Below the pieces are notes generated by a model that had not been told where the DNA came from, searched no databases, and saw only the letters and a list, made by a program, of their open reading frames with translations. The position numbers and the translations under genes are program-made. From Candidatus Methanoperedens sp. (lineage in GTDB: Archaea > Halobacteriota > Methanosarcinia > Methanosarcinales > Methanoperedenaceae), in assembly GCA_026552835.1 (NCBI GenBank), contig JAPMTY010000065.1:1-24149 (forward strand): a DNA stretch of 24,149 bases, written 5' to 3'. Positions 22,408-24,149 of this stretch are shown piece after piece. How positions within the stretch are numbered: position 1 is the stretch's first letter; each line of letters opens with the position of its first letter.

Positions 22408-22866
22408 CTACACGAACTCGATTGCGCCGGCCGGGCATGGGTCTATACATGCATAACACAGCACCCTGTTCTTCCCGAAGCGGCGGCATTCCCTGATATT
22501 TGAAGCCACCACTTTGCCGTCAACTACCCTGAAAATCACTTTATCGTTTGTGGGAGCGCACCCGATAGCTGCGCCTTTGGGGTCGTTCGCCACGTCCACG
22601 GGGCATGCAACCACGCAATTACCGCAGCCAGTACATAGTTCGGGATGGACTATCATGCCTGTTTCCCCTGCCCCGGCTGAAGGCAAAAGAAGAGCTTCCA
22701 GTTTTTCTTTCTGTTTTTTAAAATTCACTTCAAGTAAAGGCGTACATTCTGATATTTTCTTTTTCCTTCCCAGTAATGAAACCGAGAAAGCCATGCATGT
22801 GGATTCACCGCATATTTTGCAGTTGGTTTTTGGCAAGAGCTGGTAAATCTCCAATACTGTAACCAT
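22408..22866 (-). CDS. Iron-sulfur protein with RnfB/CODH-type Fe-S domain plus 2x[4Fe-4S] ferredoxin, Fwd-associated
   Basis: 152 residues. The N-terminus LLPKTNCKICGESTCMAFSV with C16, C19, C24 and C41 is the [4Fe-4S] domain seen in RnfB and in the CODH/ACS corrinoid proteins. A linker leads to a ferredoxin (C78, C81, C84, C88: CTGCGNCVVACP). The second site is C127, C137, C140 and C144 (CYACIDPCPAG), whose first ligand lies 10 residues ahead, unlike a classic motif. Adjacent to fwdB, it is probably an electron-transfer subunit feeding FwdB, but it is not a clear orthologue of the polyferredoxins FwdF or FwdG. It is first in an operon of four, with a short leader from the divergent AT-rich promoter region. 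Confidence 0.8.
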   Translation of the reverse strand: MVTVLEIYQLLPKTNCKICGESTCMAFSVSLLGRKKKISECTPLLEVNFKKQKEKLEALLLPSAGAGETGMIVHPELCTGCGNCVVACPVDVANDPKGAAIGCAPTNDKVIFRVVDGKVVASNIRECRRFGKNRVLCYACIDPCPAGAIEFV

Positions 22867-22922
22867 GGCTTGGGAATTGGTTTTGTAATGGATAAATGTT
22901 ATGATTCCCGCTCCAGCATGGG

Positions 22923-22943
22923 AAATATAAAAAATATATATAG
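22923..22943. promoter_or_regulatory. Divergent promoter between the Fe-S/fwd operon and the DUF1699 gene
   Basis: An AT-rich tract, AAATATAAAAAATATATATA, offers TATA boxes on both strands. On the plus strand the box centred near 22938 lies 27 bases before the ATG at 22965, giving a leaderless transcript. On the minus strand a start near 22900 would leave about 35 bases to the ATG at 22866. Confidence 0.5.
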
Positions 22944-22964
22944 TAGAATTACCAATGAAATATT

Positions 22965-23246
22965 ATGAAAGTAGTTTTCAGAATTATTGGCGGAGAGGAA
23001 GACCTCAACGATATTGATGGGAAAGAAGAAAATGTGCATTTTTGTTTCAGGCCATCTGAAAAAAACATTTTTGAGCTTGTGACAAAAACCCCAAAACTGA
23101 AAAGGATACAACTGCCATCGTCGTATCATAAAACGATTTCCAACACAACGAAAACGCTTTTAAAAATGAAAAATATCAAATTGTTGACCGGGGATATCTG
23201 GGGTCATCGGACTGACATAGACAGGTTTGCCGAGATAGAAATTTAA
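22965..23246 (+). CDS. DUF1699 family protein
   Basis: 93 residues. The pattern VHFCFRPSEKNIFELVTKTP then LKRIQLPSSYHKTISNTTKT and GDIWGHRTDIDRFAEIEI matches the DUF1699 family, which I know mainly from Methanosarcinales. The N-terminus MKVVFRIIGGEEDLNDIDGK is an alpha/beta start. No catalytic residues can be assigned; function is unknown. The gene is monocistronic: probably leaderless from the TATA box at 22933, and convergent with the methyltransferase gene 28 bases downstream. Confidence 0.8.
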   Translation: MKVVFRIIGGEEDLNDIDGKEENVHFCFRPSEKNIFELVTKTPKLKRIQLPSSYHKTISNTTKTLLKMKNIKLLTGDIWGHRTDIDRFAEIEI

Positions 23247-23274
23247 AATTGGGGTAAAGGCACAAAGTTTTGGC

Positions 23275-23886
23275 TTACAACTTAGTGCCGACTATGACAG
23301 TAAGCTGCTCGAAAATAAATCTTTCTTTAGTTATTTCTTTAACAGCATAATTTAGCGACCTCATCATCGATTTTACTTCTTCTATACCCGTCAGTGACGA
23401 TACGAGCATAATAATCCTGCCATTTTCCACAAGATGTTCTACGGCATCCTCAAGGAATCGGCTGATGAGCCTCCTGCCATCATTTCCACCGTCAAGAGCC
23501 ACGTTTATCCAGTCCTTAGTTGTATCTTTTTTCGCAGTTTCCTCTTTTATGGTTGGAAGATACGGCGGGTTAAATATTATAATATCGAATTTCCCCTTGA
23601 CACAGCTTAACAAATCCCCCCTGATTGCATCCACGTCGTTTTCTTTCGTACATGCCGCTGCGTGTGGGTTGATATCGATACCTGTTATTTTTGCTGTTGT
23701 ATTGGCTTTTATGACAGCGGATATTATTCCGCTCCCGCAGCCTACTTCTAAAATCCTCTCCGAGCCTTTTATCTCTGATAATGCAGCCTCTGCAAGCAGG
23801 AAGGAGTCTTCGGAGGGTTCATATACTGAATCCGTATATTTTATGACGGTATTTTTATAATGAATATTCATCTGGGATTCTGACAT
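23275..23886 (-). CDS. HemK2-type protein methyltransferase (release-factor/Mtq2-like)
   Basis: 203 residues, class I SAM methyltransferase. Motifs: SVYEPSEDSFLLAEAAL, the Mtq2/HemK2 signature at the N-terminus; ILEVGCGSGIISAVI (SAM loop); ITGIDINPHA (acidic ribose contact); and IIFNPPYLP, the NPPY motif that positions a Gln/Asn side-chain nitrogen. HemK2 proteins methylate the GGQ glutamine of class I release factors in eukaryotes, and archaeal members probably modify aRF1 with a Trm112-like partner. Length and motif order are as expected. An in-frame second ATG lies at codon 6; the first (23886) is kept since both are near TATA-like TTATATTTAA upstream. Confidence 0.88.
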   Translation of the reverse strand: MSESQMNIHYKNTVIKYTDSVYEPSEDSFLLAEAALSEIKGSERILEVGCGSGIISAVIKANTTAKITGIDINPHAAACTKENDVDAIRGDLLSCVKGKFDIIIFNPPYLPTIKEETAKKDTTKDWINVALDGGNDGRRLISRFLEDAVEHLVENGRIIMLVSSLTGIEEVKSMMRSLNYAVKEITKERFIFEQLTVIVGTKL

Positions 23887-23942
23887 TGGCTGTTAAACTG
23901 ATAACAATATCCATGTAATTTAAATATAATGGATGATAATGA

Positions 23943-23955
23943 TAAATATAAAAAC
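23943..23955 (+). promoter_or_regulatory. Candidate TATA box for the right-edge gene
   Basis: TAAATATAAAAAC resembles box A and would start transcription near 23976, giving a leader of about 107 bases. A second AT box, AATTATAATATC (24011-24022), could instead give a leader of about 40 bases. Divergent from the HemK2 gene. Confidence 0.35.
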
Positions 23956-24082
23956 GTTTAAGTACATTGATGTGAATTAGGGCTTAAAGCCATATCCGTC
24001 AATATCGGAAAATTATAATATCATGAGAAGTAGTCAGGGTAGGAAAGCACATTCAGGCAAATGTAATCATCGGAGATATTAA

Positions 24083-24149
24083 ATGATAGTCAAAAAAGGA
24101 AGTTTTGTAATAGAAGGATTGGAAAACGTCCAGATAAATATAGGCAAAA
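24083..24149 (+). CDS. 5' end of an unidentified gene (partial, runs off the window)
   Basis: ATG at 24083 with GGAG at 24072-24075 (about 7 bases spacing) opens a frame to the window edge. The 22 visible residues begin MIVKKGSFVIEGLENVQINI, beta-strand-like with no diagnostic motif. I do not recognise the family. It is preceded by an unusually long and possibly structured leader. Confidence 0.5.
   Translation, partial: MIVKKGSFVIEGLENVQINIGK

Overview
The window is archaeal: it carries a KEOPS Pcc1 subunit, prefoldin beta, the general transcription factor TFE, archaeal TATA boxes (several placed for leaderless or nearly leaderless transcripts), formylmethanofuran dehydrogenase subunits and a large heterodisulfide-reductase (Hdr) operon. 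DUF1699 and DUF2551 genes, C1-pathway genes and HdrA/MvhD/F420-dehydrogenase homologues point to a methanogenic or methanotrophic member of the Methanosarcinales. The multiplied and fused Hdr set fits an ANME-2 / Methanoperedens-type methanotroph best. That placement is inferred from gene content, not from a marker phylogeny.

Layout. 1-250: tail of an unidentified reading frame running into a dispersed hairpin repeat. 321-1932: pcc1, prefoldin beta and a DHH phosphoesterase. 2066-2848 (-): an AT-rich gene with RusA-nuclease-like motifs. 3067-4606 (-): a 2-isopropylmalate/citramalate synthase with a probable frameshift near its 5' end. 4754-6137: a DUF2551 winged-helix gene, an HD-domain hydrolase and tfe. 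6573-18554 (+): a nearly gapless 11-gene operon. 18630-19523 (-): a Fic protein with an inverted repeat over its promoter. 19806-22866 (-): Fe-S protein, fwdB, fwdD and a tRNA-dihydrouridine synthase. 22965-24149: DUF1699, a HemK2-type methyltransferase and the start of an unknown gene.

The centrepiece is the Hdr operon, in order: HdrD-like (fused HdrC+HdrB), HdrC, HdrB, a 1019-residue HdrA-HdrA fusion, MvhD, a second full HdrA, a second MvhD, an FdhB/FrhB-type F420-binding subunit, a small protein partly encoded by dispersed-repeat sequence, a short FdhA-like protein without the catalytic Cys/Sec, and a small Lys/Glu-rich linker protein. Adjacent genes overlap by a few bases and most have strong Shine-Dalgarno sites. 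The exceptions are one 5-base gap before the last gene (with its preferred start) and one 76-base gap before the second HdrA. That larger gap holds three consecutive perfect stem-loops, the last of which encloses the ribosome site and start codon of the second hdrA. The set is best read as a cytosolic flavin-based electron bifurcation/confurcation complex linking thiol/disulfide chemistry, ferredoxin and F420. The halves of the HdrA fusion have lost complementary domains, and the formate dehydrogenase module appears to have been reduced to an electron relay. The Fwd genes downstream act in the same C1 pathway.
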